Of a stretch of DNA of 64,000 bases, positions 1 through 9,058 are shown piece after piece. This DNA comes from Arsenophonus sp045399315 (GTDB lineage Bacteria > Pseudomonadota > Gammaproteobacteria > Enterobacterales > Enterobacteriaceae). Made by a program: the position numbers and the translations under genes. The stretch is from positions 91,585-155,584 of the forward strand of contig DAYVGO010000057.1 of assembly GCA_045399315.1 (NCBI GenBank), given 5' to 3'. A model generated the notes under the pieces. The model searched no databases. It was given only the letters and a program-made list of their open reading frames with translations, and was not told the origin of the DNA. The stretch's first letter is position 1. Each line of letters starts with the position of its first letter.

Positions 1-144
1 CACCCTGAGCGTGTAATTGAAATCGCGGTTAAAGGTATGCTACCCAAAGGACCTCTTGGTCGTGTGATGTACCGTAAAATGAAAGTTTATATGGGTAGTG
101 AGCATAACCACGCGGCACAGCAACCGCAAGTTCTTGACATTTAA
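1..144 (+). CDS. rplM: 50S ribosomal protein L13, C-terminal part
   Basis: Only the last 47 codons are in the window; the gene begins before base 1. The reading frame from base 1 gives HPERVIEIAVKGM and ends HAAQQPQVLDI, which is the standard enterobacterial L13 C-terminus. L13 is an early-assembling protein of the large ribosomal subunit. The stop at 142-144 is 18 bases before the rpsI start, the usual rplM-rpsI operon arrangement. Nothing odd is visible. Confidence 0.97.
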   Translation, partial: HPERVIEIAVKGMLPKGPLGRVMYRKMKVYMGSEHNHAAQQPQVLDI

Positions 145-162
145 TCGGGATGGATATAGGCA

Positions 163-555
163 ATGGCTGAAAATCAATACTACGGCACTGGTCGCCGCAA
201 AAGCTCTTCCGCACGTGTCTTTATTAAGACAGGTAGCGGTAATATTACTATCAATCAACGTAGCCTAGAGCAGTATTTTGGCCGCGAAACGGCACGAATG
301 GTTGTTCGCCAACCGTTAGAATTGGTTGATATGTTGGAGAAACTGGATTTATACATTACCGTTAAAGGTGGTGGTATTTCTGGTCAAGCAGGTGCAATCC
401 GTCATGGAATTACGCGTGCATTGATGGGATATGATGAATCACTGCATTCTGAACTACGTAAAGCCGGGTTTGTTACTCGTGATGCGCGTTCTGTTGAGCG
501 TAAGAAAGTGGGGCTGCGTAAAGCACGTCGTCGCCCACAATACTCAAAACGTTAA
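163..555 (+). CDS. rpsI: 30S ribosomal protein S9
   Basis: Full-length S9 of 130 residues, the same length as in E. coli. It starts MAENQYYGTGRRKSSSARVF and ends with the basic tail RRRPQYSKR, whose last residues reach the ribosomal P site and contact the P-site tRNA. It sits in the small-subunit head. It is cotranscribed with rplM and followed at 586-612 by an intrinsic terminator, so the operon ends here. There is no sign of decay. Confidence 0.99.
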   Translation: MAENQYYGTGRRKSSSARVFIKTGSGNITINQRSLEQYFGRETARMVVRQPLELVDMLEKLDLYITVKGGGISGQAGAIRHGITRALMGYDESLHSELRKAGFVTRDARSVERKKVGLRKARRRPQYSKR

Positions 556-585
556 CTTATTGTTTTTAAAATAAATTATTAATAC

Positions 586-612
586 AAAACCCGCATTTAT
601 GGCGGGTTTTTG
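586..612 (+). terminator. Intrinsic terminator of rplM-rpsI
   Basis: AAAACCCGC and GCGGGTTTT form a 9-bp stem around a short ATTTATG loop, with a run of T on the 3' side. It lies 31 bases after the rpsI stop codon. Confidence 0.9.
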
Positions 613-948
613 GTATGTTATAAATTTATATTATATTGTGATTGTTAATTTAATTTGTTTTTGCTATTAATTTTTTTTAATAAAAAGTTGATGTGATTTT
701 GTACATTTATCATAAAATCTTGTCAAACTTTCCACCATATTGAGCAAAATCTGATAGACTATAGGCCATTAATTTCTTATCTATTTCTCACCAAATGTGG
801 TGGAAATAACATGTATTAATTGCAGTTCAATAAATAAATGCGTGTTGACCTATTAAATTGGTTTACCAGCATTTTAAACATGTAAGAATGGCCTTATTTA
901 TTATATTATGGTTGTTTGTTCTTTTTTGAATAAAACTTGGAGGTTTTC
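613..948 (+). other. Intergenic region and promoter region of sspA
   Basis: 336 bases without a gene. The stretch is very AT-rich and carries no convincing ORF on either strand. A TTGTCA at 720-725 and an AT-rich TAGACTATAG at 755-764 could belong to the sspAB promoter, but their spacing is not canonical, so no promoter is claimed. A clear Shine-Dalgarno sequence, TTGGAGG, lies at 937-943 and fixes the sspA start at 949. Confidence 0.5.
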
Positions 949-1590
949 ATGGCTGTCGCTGCCAACAAACGTTCGGTAATGACATTGTTTTCCGGCCCGA
1001 CCGACATATTTAGCCATCAAGTGCGGATCGTATTGGCAGAAAAGGGCGTAAGCGTTGAGATTGAGAATGTTGAAGCAGGTAATTTGCCGCAAGATTTGAT
1101 TGATCTAAATCCTTACCAAACAGTACCAACGCTGGTTGATAGAGAATTAACATTGTATGATTCCCGCGTTGTTATGGAATATCTTGACGAGCGCTTTCCG
1201 CATCCACCATTAATGCCAGTTTATCCAGTTGCTCGTGGTAGTAGTCGTTTGATGATGCATCGGATAGAAAAAGATTGGTATTCTCTAATGTATAAGATTG
1301 AAAATAAAGATCCTCAAGCTGATGCTGTTCGTAAGCAGTTAAAAGAAGAGTTTATATTAATCTCGCCAATTTTTAATGAGATGTCGTTTTTTATGAGTGA
1401 AGAATTTAGTCTAGTTGACTGCTACTTAGCTCCCCTTTTGTGGCGTTTACCGTTTTGGAATATTGACATACCTAAAGGAAAAGAAACTGAAGGCATTAGA
1501 TCTTATATGGAACGGGTATTTGAGCGCGACTCTTTTCTAGCTTCATTGACTGAAGCTGAACGTGAGATGCGTTTATCTACCACAGGTTAA
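949..1590 (+). CDS. sspA: Stringent starvation protein A
   Basis: 213-residue GST-fold protein that binds RNA polymerase and modulates transcription during starvation and acid stress; E. coli SspA has 212 residues. The N-terminal thioredoxin-like half has TLFSGPTDIFSHQVRIVLAEKG and NPYQTVPTLVDRELTLYDSRVV. The C-terminal all-helical half ends FERDSFLASLTEAEREM, as in E. coli. The conserved surface residues P84-H85-P86 (FPHPPLMPVYPVARG) are present. The start is placed at ATG 949 because it aligns with E. coli MAVAANKRSVMTLF and has a good ribosome binding site. An in-frame TTG at 937 lies inside that site and is not the start. sspB follows after 6 bases. Confidence 0.98.
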   Translation: MAVAANKRSVMTLFSGPTDIFSHQVRIVLAEKGVSVEIENVEAGNLPQDLIDLNPYQTVPTLVDRELTLYDSRVVMEYLDERFPHPPLMPVYPVARGSSRLMMHRIEKDWYSLMYKIENKDPQADAVRKQLKEEFILISPIFNEMSFFMSEEFSLVDCYLAPLLWRLPFWNIDIPKGKETEGIRSYMERVFERDSFLASLTEAEREMRLSTTG

Positions 1591-1596
1591 TTTATT

Positions 1597-2088
1597 ATGG
1601 AGTTCTTAGGAATGTCGCCACGTCGTCCTTATCTTCTTAGGGCCCATTATGAATGGCTTCTCGATAATAATATGACACTTCATTTAGTTGTGGATGTTAA
1701 TGTTTTTGGTGTGAATGTCCCGATGGAATATGCCCAAAAAGGGCAAATTATTTTTAATATTACACCTTCCGCAGTAGCTAATTTCGAGCTGACTAATGAA
1801 ATAGTAAGCTTTAATGCCCGTTTTGGTGGTGTCCCTCGCCATGTTAAAGTGCCAATGAGTGCTATTATTGCTATTTATGGGCGCGAAAATGGTGCAGGAA
1901 TGATGTTTGAACCTGAGCCTGAATATGAGAATAATACTGGTAATTCTGTTACTCAAAGTGAAAACTTAGTACTAGTTAGTGATAATGAATTGTCAAACGA
2001 AGAGCAAAAAGTAACACCGATTTCATCGCCTGATGATGAACCACCGACGCCACCAAAAGGACGTCCGACATTACGTGTTATAAAATAA
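1597..2088 (+). CDS. sspB: ClpXP adaptor, stringent starvation protein B
   Basis: 163 residues, against 165 in E. coli. SspB binds ssrA-tagged peptides and the anti-sigma factor fragment RseA(1-108) and hands them to ClpXP. The folded substrate-binding domain occupies about residues 1-110 (RRPYLLRAHYEWLLDNNMT, VPMEYAQKGQIIFNI, FNARFGGVPRHVKVP, GRENGAGMMFEPE). A disordered linker of about 40 acidic and polar residues follows, then the C-terminal ClpX-docking motif PTLRVIK (E. coli PALRVVK). Linker sequence differs from E. coli but the docking tail is kept, so it should be functional. It is translationally linked to sspA. Confidence 0.98.
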   Translation: MEFLGMSPRRPYLLRAHYEWLLDNNMTLHLVVDVNVFGVNVPMEYAQKGQIIFNITPSAVANFELTNEIVSFNARFGGVPRHVKVPMSAIIAIYGRENGAGMMFEPEPEYENNTGNSVTQSENLVLVSDNELSNEEQKVTPISSPDDEPPTPPKGRPTLRVIK

Positions 2089-2105
2089 GATATATTATGA
2101 TTGAG

Positions 2106-2136
2106 AAGGGGAGTATTAAAATGCTGCCCTTTTTTA
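2106..2136 (+). terminator. Probable intrinsic terminator of sspAB
   Basis: AAGGG/CCCTT and AG/CT pair across a G-G mismatch and a loop of about 10 bases, followed by TTTTTTATTTTT. It lies 18 bases after the sspB stop. The stem is imperfect, so efficiency is uncertain. Confidence 0.6.
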
Positions 2137-2349
2137 TTTTTAAATATAGATTGTTGGTCATACTAGTTTTATTTTTGCTATATTTTACTTTATTAAATCT
2201 TTATTTATCTAACAATTATAAAACCTTATTTATAGGTTAATTCATTGTCAATGAAAATCTAAATTATCCCTCATAAATGTATGTTAGATCCCTCTGTTTT
2301 TTGTCTATATAAGTTATGATCTAAGCTGATTTTCTGTATCGGAGTGTGT

Positions 2350-4683
2350 ATGAAGCTGCTTAAAGGACTCGCTCAATATTATGTTGACTTAATGATGAAG
2401 CTTGGCTTGGTTGGATTTTCCTTGTTATTAGCTATGGCACTTGTCGTTTTAGCCATGGTATTGCAGATAGCTGTTGATATTTTATTATATGGCAAGGTTC
2501 ATGATATTGATTTGATTCGCTCTATCTTTTTTGGATTGATAATTACTCCTTGGGCGGTCTATTTTCTTTCTGTTGTTGTTGAGCAACTTGAAGAGTCTCG
2601 GCGTCGCTTATCAGGTATGGTTGATAAATTAGAAGTGATGCGCAAACGTGATGCAGATCTTACTGACAAACTTAAAGGAAATATTGCTCAGCTTAATTTG
2701 GAAATTGCAGAACGTGAAAAAGTACAAAAGGCACATCTAGAGTTATTAGAAAAATTGCAAAAAGAGATGAAACGACGTGAGCAAACCCAACTTGAGTTTG
2801 AACAGCAGTCTATATTATTACAGTCATTTTTAGATGCATCGCCTGATCTTGTTTACTATCGTGATGAGAATAATCACTTTTCTTGTTGTAATAGAGCAAT
2901 GGAATTATTGACCGGTCGTAGTGAAAAGCAGCTTATTGGATTAACCTATCGTGAAATTTATGGTGAAGAAGTCGCAGAAAAAGAGCTTGAAACTGATGAA
3001 AAAGTATTTCGTCATAATGTGTCATTGACTTATGAACAGTGGTTGGTATACCCAGATGGACGAAAAGCATGTTTTGAAATACGAAAAGTACCTTTTTATG
3101 ATCGTGTCGGAAAACGCCACGGTTTAGTTGGGTTTGGACGCGATATTACCGAACGTAAGCACTATCAGGAAGCGTTAGAAAATGCGAGTAGGGATAAGAC
3201 AACGTTTATTTCAACTATCAGCCATGAGCTTCGTACACCACTTAATGGGATTGTTGGGCTGAGTCGTATATTACTCGATACAGAATTAACTAATGAACAG
3301 ACTAATTATTTAAAAACTATCCACGTTAGTGCCATAACTTTAGGTAATATTTTCAATGATATTATTGAGATGGATAAAATCGAACGACGTAAAGTTAGCT
3401 TGGATAGTCAACTAATTGATTTTAATGAATTTATCTCTGATCTTGAGAACTTATCGGGACTTTTGGTTCAACCCAAAGATTTAAAATTTACGTTGGAAGT
3501 AAAAAAAAATATACCGAGCAAGATCATTATCGATGCAACACGGTTACGTCAAATACTATGGAATTTAATTGGTAATGCCGTGAGATTTACGCAAAAAGGT
3601 GAGATCAAAGTTCGTATTTGGTATGAAGGGCATGAGCAACTTTTTATTCAGGTTATTGATAGTGGCATTGGGATCCCCAAAGAAGAGCAAGAAAAGATTT
3701 TTGCCATGTACTATCAGGTGGAGGGTAGTGCTGGCGGAAGGCCAGAAACAGGCACAGGAATTGGTCTTGCAGTTTCTAAGCGGTTAGCTCAAAGTATGGG
3801 CGGAGATATCCAGGTTGATAGTACCTTAGGAGTAGGTTCTTGCTTTACTGTATCAGTTATAGCTCCTGTCGTTGTAAAAACAATTGAAATGCCAGCAGCA
3901 GAAGAAGTTTTACTACCTAAATTGCATATTCTTTTAGTCGAGGATATTGAATTAAATATTATTGTCGCGCGATCTGTATTAGAAAAGTTAGGCCATACCG
4001 TAGATGTGGCGATGAATGGCAAAGAAGCGTTAAAAATGTTTAAAATTGGTAGTTATGATCTGGTCTTATTGGATATCCAGTTACCTGATATGACAGGTCT
4101 TGATATTGCACGTCAGCTTCGTCACACCTATGCTAATTATAAGCTACCACCTTTAATTGCATTAACAGCTAATGTATTGAAAGACAAAAATGAATATCTT
4201 AATGCAGGTATGGATGATGTATTAAGTAAACCACTTTCTGTCGGTGCATTAATCAAGATTATTGAAAAGTATTTTGCCGATTGTAAGAATAAATCGATCG
4301 GTATTCCACTAAAAGAATTTGCTAAGCATGATGATGTATTAGATATCAATATGCTCAATCAATACCTCGAATTAGTAGGTCCAAAACTTATTGAAGACAG
4401 CATAAAGATATTTGAAAATATGATGCCAGGATACCTATCTTTACTGGATTCTAATATTGTGGCTAAAGACTCAAATGGGATTGTTGCTGAAGCACATAAA
4501 ATTAAAGGCGCAGCAGGTGCAATTGGTTTACGGCATCTCCAGCAATTAGCCCAACAAATCCAATCTCCTGAATTACCGGCTTGGTGGGATAATATACAAG
4601 AATGGTTTGATGAATTAAAAACAGATTGGCAAAAAAATGTTGAGATTTTGAAAAAATGGTTAGCTAGCACTGAAAAAAAATAA
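2350..4683 (+). CDS. arcB: Aerobic respiration control hybrid sensor kinase ArcB
   Basis: 777 residues, against 778 in E. coli. ArcB senses quinone redox state and phosphorylates ArcA under low oxygen. The order is two membrane helices (about 22-77), a coiled-coil linker (80-150), a PAS domain (150-270), the histidine kinase with His292 in STISHELRTPLNG and N, G1 and G2 boxes (NLIGNAVRFTQ, DSGIGIPKEE, GTGIGLAVSKRLA), a receiver with Asp575 in VLLDIQLPDMTG, and an HPt domain with His716 in EAHKIKGAAGA. All three phosphorelay sites are intact. The start is ATG 2350, preceded by GGAG at 2341-2344; it aligns with E. coli MKQIRLLAQYY. An upstream GTG at 2344 is rejected for that reason. Confidence 0.98.
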   Translation: MKLLKGLAQYYVDLMMKLGLVGFSLLLAMALVVLAMVLQIAVDILLYGKVHDIDLIRSIFFGLIITPWAVYFLSVVVEQLEESRRRLSGMVDKLEVMRKRDADLTDKLKGNIAQLNLEIAEREKVQKAHLELLEKLQKEMKRREQTQLEFEQQSILLQSFLDASPDLVYYRDENNHFSCCNRAMELLTGRSEKQLIGLTYREIYGEEVAEKELETDEKVFRHNVSLTYEQWLVYPDGRKACFEIRKVPFYDRVGKRHGLVGFGRDITERKHYQEALENASRDKTTFISTISHELRTPLNGIVGLSRILLDTELTNEQTNYLKTIHVSAITLGNIFNDIIEMDKIERRKVSLDSQLIDFNEFISDLENLSGLLVQPKDLKFTLEVKKNIPSKIIIDATRLRQILWNLIGNAVRFTQKGEIKVRIWYEGHEQLFIQVIDSGIGIPKEEQEKIFAMYYQVEGSAGGRPETGTGIGLAVSKRLAQSMGGDIQVDSTLGVGSCFTVSVIAPVVVKTIEMPAAEEVLLPKLHILLVEDIELNIIVARSVLEKLGHTVDVAMNGKEALKMFKIGSYDLVLLDIQLPDMTGLDIARQLRHTYANYKLPPLIALTANVLKDKNEYLNAGMDDVLSKPLSVGALIKIIEKYFADCKNKSIGIPLKEFAKHDDVLDINMLNQYLELVGPKLIEDSIKIFENMMPGYLSLLDSNIVAKDSNGIVAEAHKIKGAAGAIGLRHLQQLAQQIQSPELPAWWDNIQEWFDELKTDWQKNVEILKKWLASTEKK

Positions 4684-4923
4684 CTCTAACCGAAATTGGG
4701 CTGCGCTAATATTGCGCCAACATCAGGGAAATCTTTTTTACTCGTCAATTATGATATGTGTTTGTATGAATGACGAGAAAAATAAAAACCTTTATTTTTT
4801 GTCAGACAATCAACATAACAAATATAATCGTTTTTGTTACAAGATTCATTAAAATTTGTGGCCAAGATTACATGTTATCACATTAAATGGGTTAGTAACA
4901 ATCTACTATAAATGGAGTCAGAT

Positions 4924-5564
4924 ATGAAACCTATTGCAGTAATTTTAAGTGGCTGTGGTGTATTTGATTGCAGTGAAATTCATGAGTCAGTACCTTACTA
5001 TGTTATCTTTGAATCAAAATAGCGCTGAAATGCGATTTTTAGCACCTAATCGTGATCAACTAGATGTTATTAATCGTATAAATGGAAAAGAAAAACGTAA
5101 CATAATGGAAAAATCTTCGCGGATTTCACGTGGTAAAATAGAGCCCTTAGCCTCTTCAGATGAGTATAGTGCAGTGATAATTCTTGGTGGATTTGGGGTA
5201 GCAAAAAATTTATCTAATTTTGCTATTAAAGGAAGTGACTGTGAAATAGATAAAGATTTATTAACATGTTGTACCAAAATTCGTCAACAAGGTAAGCCAT
5301 TCGGGTTGATGTGTATCGTGCCTGTTATGCTACCTAAAATTTTAAATAAAGCGGTAAAGTTGACAATAGGTAATGATAACAAAACCATTGCTGAAGTAGA
5401 ACGAATGGAAAAAAGCATATTATTTGTTCCTTTGATGATATTGTGGTTGATGAAGATAATAAAGTGATTACAACACCGCATATATGCTGACATCCTCACC
5501 ACATAAAGCATGGCAAGGAATTGATAAATTAGTTAAAAAAGTCATTGAAATGGCCAGATGTTAG
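4924..5564 (+). pseudogene. elbB: elbB pseudogene (isoprenoid biosynthesis glyoxalase, DJ-1/PfpI family)
   Basis: The frame from ATG 4924 reads MKPIAVILSGCGVFDCSEIHES, like the E. coli ElbB start. It shifts near 4990, continues as FLAPNRDQLDVINRI and IILGGFGVAKNLSNFA to about 5440, then shifts again to DDIVVDEDNKVITTP. The last part, GIDKLVKK, is in a third register. The GFGAAKNL-type core and the SGCGV/GLMCIVP motifs are recognisable. At least two frameshifts and a stop after TTPHIC make a working protein impossible. The position directly after arcB matches E. coli gene order. Confidence 0.93.
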
Positions 5565-5566
5565 TT

Positions 5567-6302
5567 ATGCTGATTTATTTCTTAATATTGTGGAAATAGC
5601 TAAAAAAACCTTATTGATGTTATTTTGCTGTTGGGCTAATGACGATCTTTATTTTTAAATTTTTGCATGTGCCCTTTTCGATGGTAATGCTAGAAAGAGA
5701 AATTAATGCTTGGTTATCATCAAATTTTTCTTATGTTTCTCGTTCTGGTTGGGTAGAGATTAATGCTATCTCACCGAACATGTTAGTTGCTGTCATTGCT
5801 GTAGAAGATCAAAATTTCCCTAACCATTGGGGATTTGATTTTCAGGCAATAGAAAGTACAATTAATCAAAATTCGGCTAGTAAAAAACCAATTAGAGGCG
5901 CTTCAACAATAGCTTAACAAGTTGTAAAAACCTTTGGTTATGGGATAGACGAAGCTGGTTTCATAAAGGTATTGAAGCTGTTATGACACCAGTAATTAAA
6001 GTTATATGGCCTAAAAAAGGATACTAACCATTTATTTGAATATTGCTGAGTTTGGCGAAGGCATTTTTGGGGTGAAGAAGCGGCAAAATATTATTTAAAA
6101 AACATGCAAATTAGCTAAATGAAGATGAATCTGCATTATTGGCGGCTATTTTACCAAATCCATTAGCTTATGACCTAAAAAAACATCTAATGATTTATTG
6201 ACACGGCAATACTAAATACTATAGCAAATGAAGCAATTAGGTGATAAGAATTTTCTGAAAAATATGGCTTCATTTCTGACCAATCAAAGTAATAGGATTT
6301 GA
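5567..6302 (+). pseudogene. mtgA: mtgA pseudogene (monofunctional peptidoglycan glycosyltransferase)
   Basis: GT51 family remnant. Recognisable pieces are the periplasmic start VPFSMVMLEREINAWL, the catalytic-glutamate region VIAVEDQNFPNHWGFD and RGASTIA (normally RGASTISQQ, here a stop after the A), then in other frames YLNIAEFGEGIFGV and a C-terminal MKQLGDKNF. Several frameshifts and stops interrupt it. In E. coli mtgA also follows elbB. The loss leaves glycan polymerisation to other enzymes outside this window. Confidence 0.92.
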
Positions 6303-7299
6303 TAATGAATATTTATTTTTTATAGGATTTTGTTCTTTAAATATGGAAAATGTTATTTAAAATAATTATTTTTACTAAATAATAACATTTGTTATTTCGC
6401 TCATTAAATGATTAGCTAAGTTTGGACCATAAACTAGATGACTCAGCGGACAAACCAGGAGCTTGTTCACAATCCACTGAATGAGGAAATTAAGTTTTTA
6501 TAAATTTTTCATATGCCCGATGCAAATAACATCAGCAGTCGATACCGCCTAGAGTAAATCGTGCAGATATCATGCAGTTGAAAAGTTATTCCGGCATCGA
6601 CGCTTTAAGACTTAAAATCTTTCTAGTAAGGGGGGGAATGTGATAGCAAAATTTGGTTTCAGCTATGAGCATTTTTTTGTTGTTTAAATAGTCGAAGTTC
6701 GATGCTTGTAATCAACCAACGGTGCAGATCATATTGATTTAGTAATACACACATGGTTGATTTGTGGATTATCTGGATGGGGACGATAAGTAACTTATTG
6801 TTTGGTTAAACGGCGATTGTAAAATGGGTTGATGGGCAGTGTTCCTTGAGATAATGACGGTAATTGCATATTTATCTTCATATTTGTTAGTTATGGCTTA
6901 GTTACAGACTAAAAAATTTTTGTACTTTTACTGATATCAGTGAGTTATTTATTGCTTAATAGAATGTAATTGTTAATTGCGAAAATAATCTTTTTTTATT
7001 TATTCAAATACTTATTATTAATTATGGTTGAGGGGTTAATCTTTACACTGAATGTTTTTTTTATTTGTTTTCAAAGACATCATGCTGTTGCTAATCGAAG
7101 ATATTAGTTAATATAGGGCTGGATCCTGGTGGTTAAATTTTAATATAAATTTCCTATTATTGCGAGATAATAAAATCTTACTAAGTTATTTAACTTTATA
7201 AAAATTTATCGTTAAAATAGCTAATTATTGTGAAATATCGAAAGTCAATGTGTTTCTAATCAGATGCGTAAGGAAGGTCAGTTAGCATGTTAGAATTGC
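6303..7299. other. Gene-less decayed stretch between mtgA remnant and dolP
   Basis: About 1 kb with no ORF of useful length on either strand. 6430-6650 is less AT-rich than its surroundings and has short coding-like fragments (for example MTQRTNQELVHNPLNEE from about 6437), and 6720-6800 encodes short hydrophobic fragments such as WLICGLSGW. None could be matched to a family. It looks like an old, heavily eroded gene or mobile element. Confidence 0.4.
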
Positions 7300-7324
7300 T
7301 ACCCGGCATAATGGTTGCCGGGTA
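7300..7324 (-). terminator. Inverted repeat downstream of dolP, possible terminator
   Basis: TACCCGGCA and TGCCGGGTA form a perfect 9-bp inverted repeat around TAATGGT, 46 bases after the dolP stop. It is GC-rich in an AT-rich setting. No strong T run follows on the minus strand, so it may act as a transcript-stabilising stem rather than a true terminator. Confidence 0.55.
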
Positions 7325-7369
7325 AATACAGTTAGAGAGGTAATAACTTTACATCTTGAGTGAGAAAAA

Positions 7370-7945
7370 TTAATTAAGATAGGTAAATGCGGTAGTTACA
7401 CGTTTAACTCCATCTGTTTCACTGGCAATTTTTGCTGCGGCAGCACCTTCTTGCTGGGTTAGAATACCAAGTAAAAACACTTCTCCACCTTCAGTAATAA
7501 CCTTAATCGTTGATGATTTAACCGAATCACTAGCAAGAATTTGCGATTTTATTTTGGTTGTTATCCATACGTCTTTAGACGCGCTACCAAGATCAACCGG
7601 CGTCCCTTGGCGGATCTCATTATAAACCGCTTCAACACCTTCTACTTTTGTTGCTATCTGTTTCGCTCTTTCAGCTAATTCAAGATCAGGTGCTTGGCCG
7701 GTAAGTAGAATTTTACCTTCATAGGCAGTGGTAATAATACGGGCATTTTGGGTAATTTCTTTGTCTTTGTTCAGTGCTGCACTAACACGGGCTTCTAATG
7801 TTCCATCATCGACCTGGCGCCCAACGCTTCTCGGATCGGTCGCACTTTTTGTGGCGATAGCAGCTGAACCTATTACAGCAGCACCAAGACATCCTTGTAA
7901 CAAAAGGGTACTGCACATTATGGTAATTAGAGGAAATAGTCTCAT
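7370..7945 (-). CDS. dolP: Outer-membrane lipoprotein DolP with two BON domains
   Basis: 191 residues, the same length as E. coli DolP (YraP). It has a signal peptide with lipobox LLQGC (Cys at about residue 19) and then BON domain 1 (about 45-110: LEARVSAALNKDKEI, RIITTAYEGKILLTGQ) and BON domain 2 (about 120-190: DVWITTKIKSQILASD, GGEVFLLGILTQQE, GVKRVTTAFTYL). DolP binds anionic phospholipids at the outer membrane, concentrates at the division site and supports envelope integrity and regulation of amidase activation. The start has a good AAGGAG site. It follows diaA with a 10-base gap, as in E. coli. Confidence 0.97.
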   Translation of the reverse strand: MRLFPLITIMCSTLLLQGCLGAAVIGSAAIATKSATDPRSVGRQVDDGTLEARVSAALNKDKEITQNARIITTAYEGKILLTGQAPDLELAERAKQIATKVEGVEAVYNEIRQGTPVDLGSASKDVWITTKIKSQILASDSVKSSTIKVITEGGEVFLLGILTQQEGAAAAKIASETDGVKRVTTAFTYLN

Positions 7946-7955
7946 TGATTACTCC

Positions 7956-8546
7956 TTAGTCATCTTGATGCGGAAAAAGTGTATTATCGATTAGATCACA
8001 TAAACAGTTAACTGTTAATAGGTGAACTTCTTGAATTCTGACACTTCTTTGCGAAGGTATCCGAATTTCTACATCCTGTGTGCCTAATAATCCGGCTAAT
8101 TCTCCTCCATCATGGCCGGTTAAAGCCACAATAGTCATATCACGTGCTAGTGAAGCTTCAACCGCTTTTATCACCACGCGACTATCGCCTTTGGTTGCAA
8201 TAGCAAGTAGTACGTCACCGGATTGGCCTAATGCGCGTACTTGTTTAGCATACATTTCTGCGGGATTTTTCCCATTAGCAATCGAGGTAATAATGGCATT
8301 ATCGGTATTAAGGCATAAAGCGGGCAGACTCGGACGTTCTGTTTCAAATTGATTAATCATACTGGTGGCAAAGCGTTGTGCAATAATTGCTGAGCCACCA
8401 CAGCCGCAACATAAAATTTTATTACCATTTAGTAAGGCATGAACTATCATAACTGCTGCACGTGAAATAGCATCCGGTAATGCTTCTGCAGCGGCAATTT
8501 GTGTTTGAATACTTTCGGTAAAACAGGCTTTGATTTTCTCCAACAC
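7956..8546 (-). CDS. diaA: DnaA initiator-associating protein DiaA (SIS domain)
   Basis: 196 residues, the same length as E. coli DiaA, which forms tetramers that bind several DnaA molecules and promote initiation at oriC. The SIS fold is continuous, with IKACFTESIQTQIAAAEALPDAISRAA and the C-terminal tail NTLFPHQDD, which carries the DnaA-contacting Phe (E. coli F191). The phosphosugar-type loop is unusual: it reads CCGCGGSAIIAQRFA where E. coli has CCGNGTSAANAQHFA. The start is GTG at 8544-8546 followed by TTG; it aligns with MQERIKACF. The gene is the second to last of the lpoA-yraN-diaA-dolP group and one of its two intact members. Confidence 0.96.
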   Translation of the reverse strand: MLEKIKACFTESIQTQIAAAEALPDAISRAAVMIVHALLNGNKILCCGCGGSAIIAQRFATSMINQFETERPSLPALCLNTDNAIITSIANGKNPAEMYAKQVRALGQSGDVLLAIATKGDSRVVIKAVEASLARDMTIVALTGHDGGELAGLLGTQDVEIRIPSQRSVRIQEVHLLTVNCLCDLIDNTLFPHQDD

Positions 8547-8558
8547 GTTAAGACCTAC

Positions 8559-8995
8559 TTACATATAATTAATGGATGGTGTCATAGTCACTGAAGGCAT
8601 TGGGTAACCACTTAAACTGATGCCGGTAATCGCACAAATGTCAAAACGACATAAAGCTATTTCTATGTTTTCATCATGTTTTAGCAGCCATAATTTCACC
8701 GTGGCAAGTAATTTTTTTCGTTTGCTTAAGGTTACTAACATTAGTGCATTACCAAAATTATCATGGTGACGAAAGCGTACTTCAACAAACACCTAAGTGG
8801 CTTGATCTTTCATAATTAGATCAATTTCTCCAATCGGAAACCTCACATTGTGGCTGATAAATTGTAACCCATGCTGTTGTAAAAATTGTTTGGCTTTATA
8901 TTCGAAGTGACGTCCTTGTATCCAAGATAAATTTGGCGATTTTAGTATAGTTGATTTCCTTATCTGTAAGGTTAAAAATGCCGTTAAGGTGACAT
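8559..8995 (-). pseudogene. yraN: yraN pseudogene (UPF0102, endonuclease-like fold)
   Basis: The frame reads GRHFEYKAKQFLQQHGLQFISHN, then RFPIGEIDLIMKDQAT, hits a TAG at 8793-8795, then goes on as VFVEVRFRHHDNFGNA and CRFDICAITG. E. coli YraN has GGEIDLIMREGRTTVFVEVRYR at the same place, so the TAG is an internal nonsense mutation. The N-terminal start is not in frame with the rest (ATG 8995 runs into a stop after 3 codons), and the C-terminus after AITG departs from the family. It lies between lpoA and diaA as in E. coli. Confidence 0.9.
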
Positions 8996-9058
8996 CTTAG
9001 TCACTATTTTACTCTATTTTTATCTATTGGCTGATAAATTTTACTTTTAACTTCCAAT

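Noticed and set aside
937..948. An upstream TTG start giving sspA four extra residues.
   Set aside because: The TTG overlaps the Shine-Dalgarno sequence TTGGAGG, and ATG 949 aligns with E. coli SspA.
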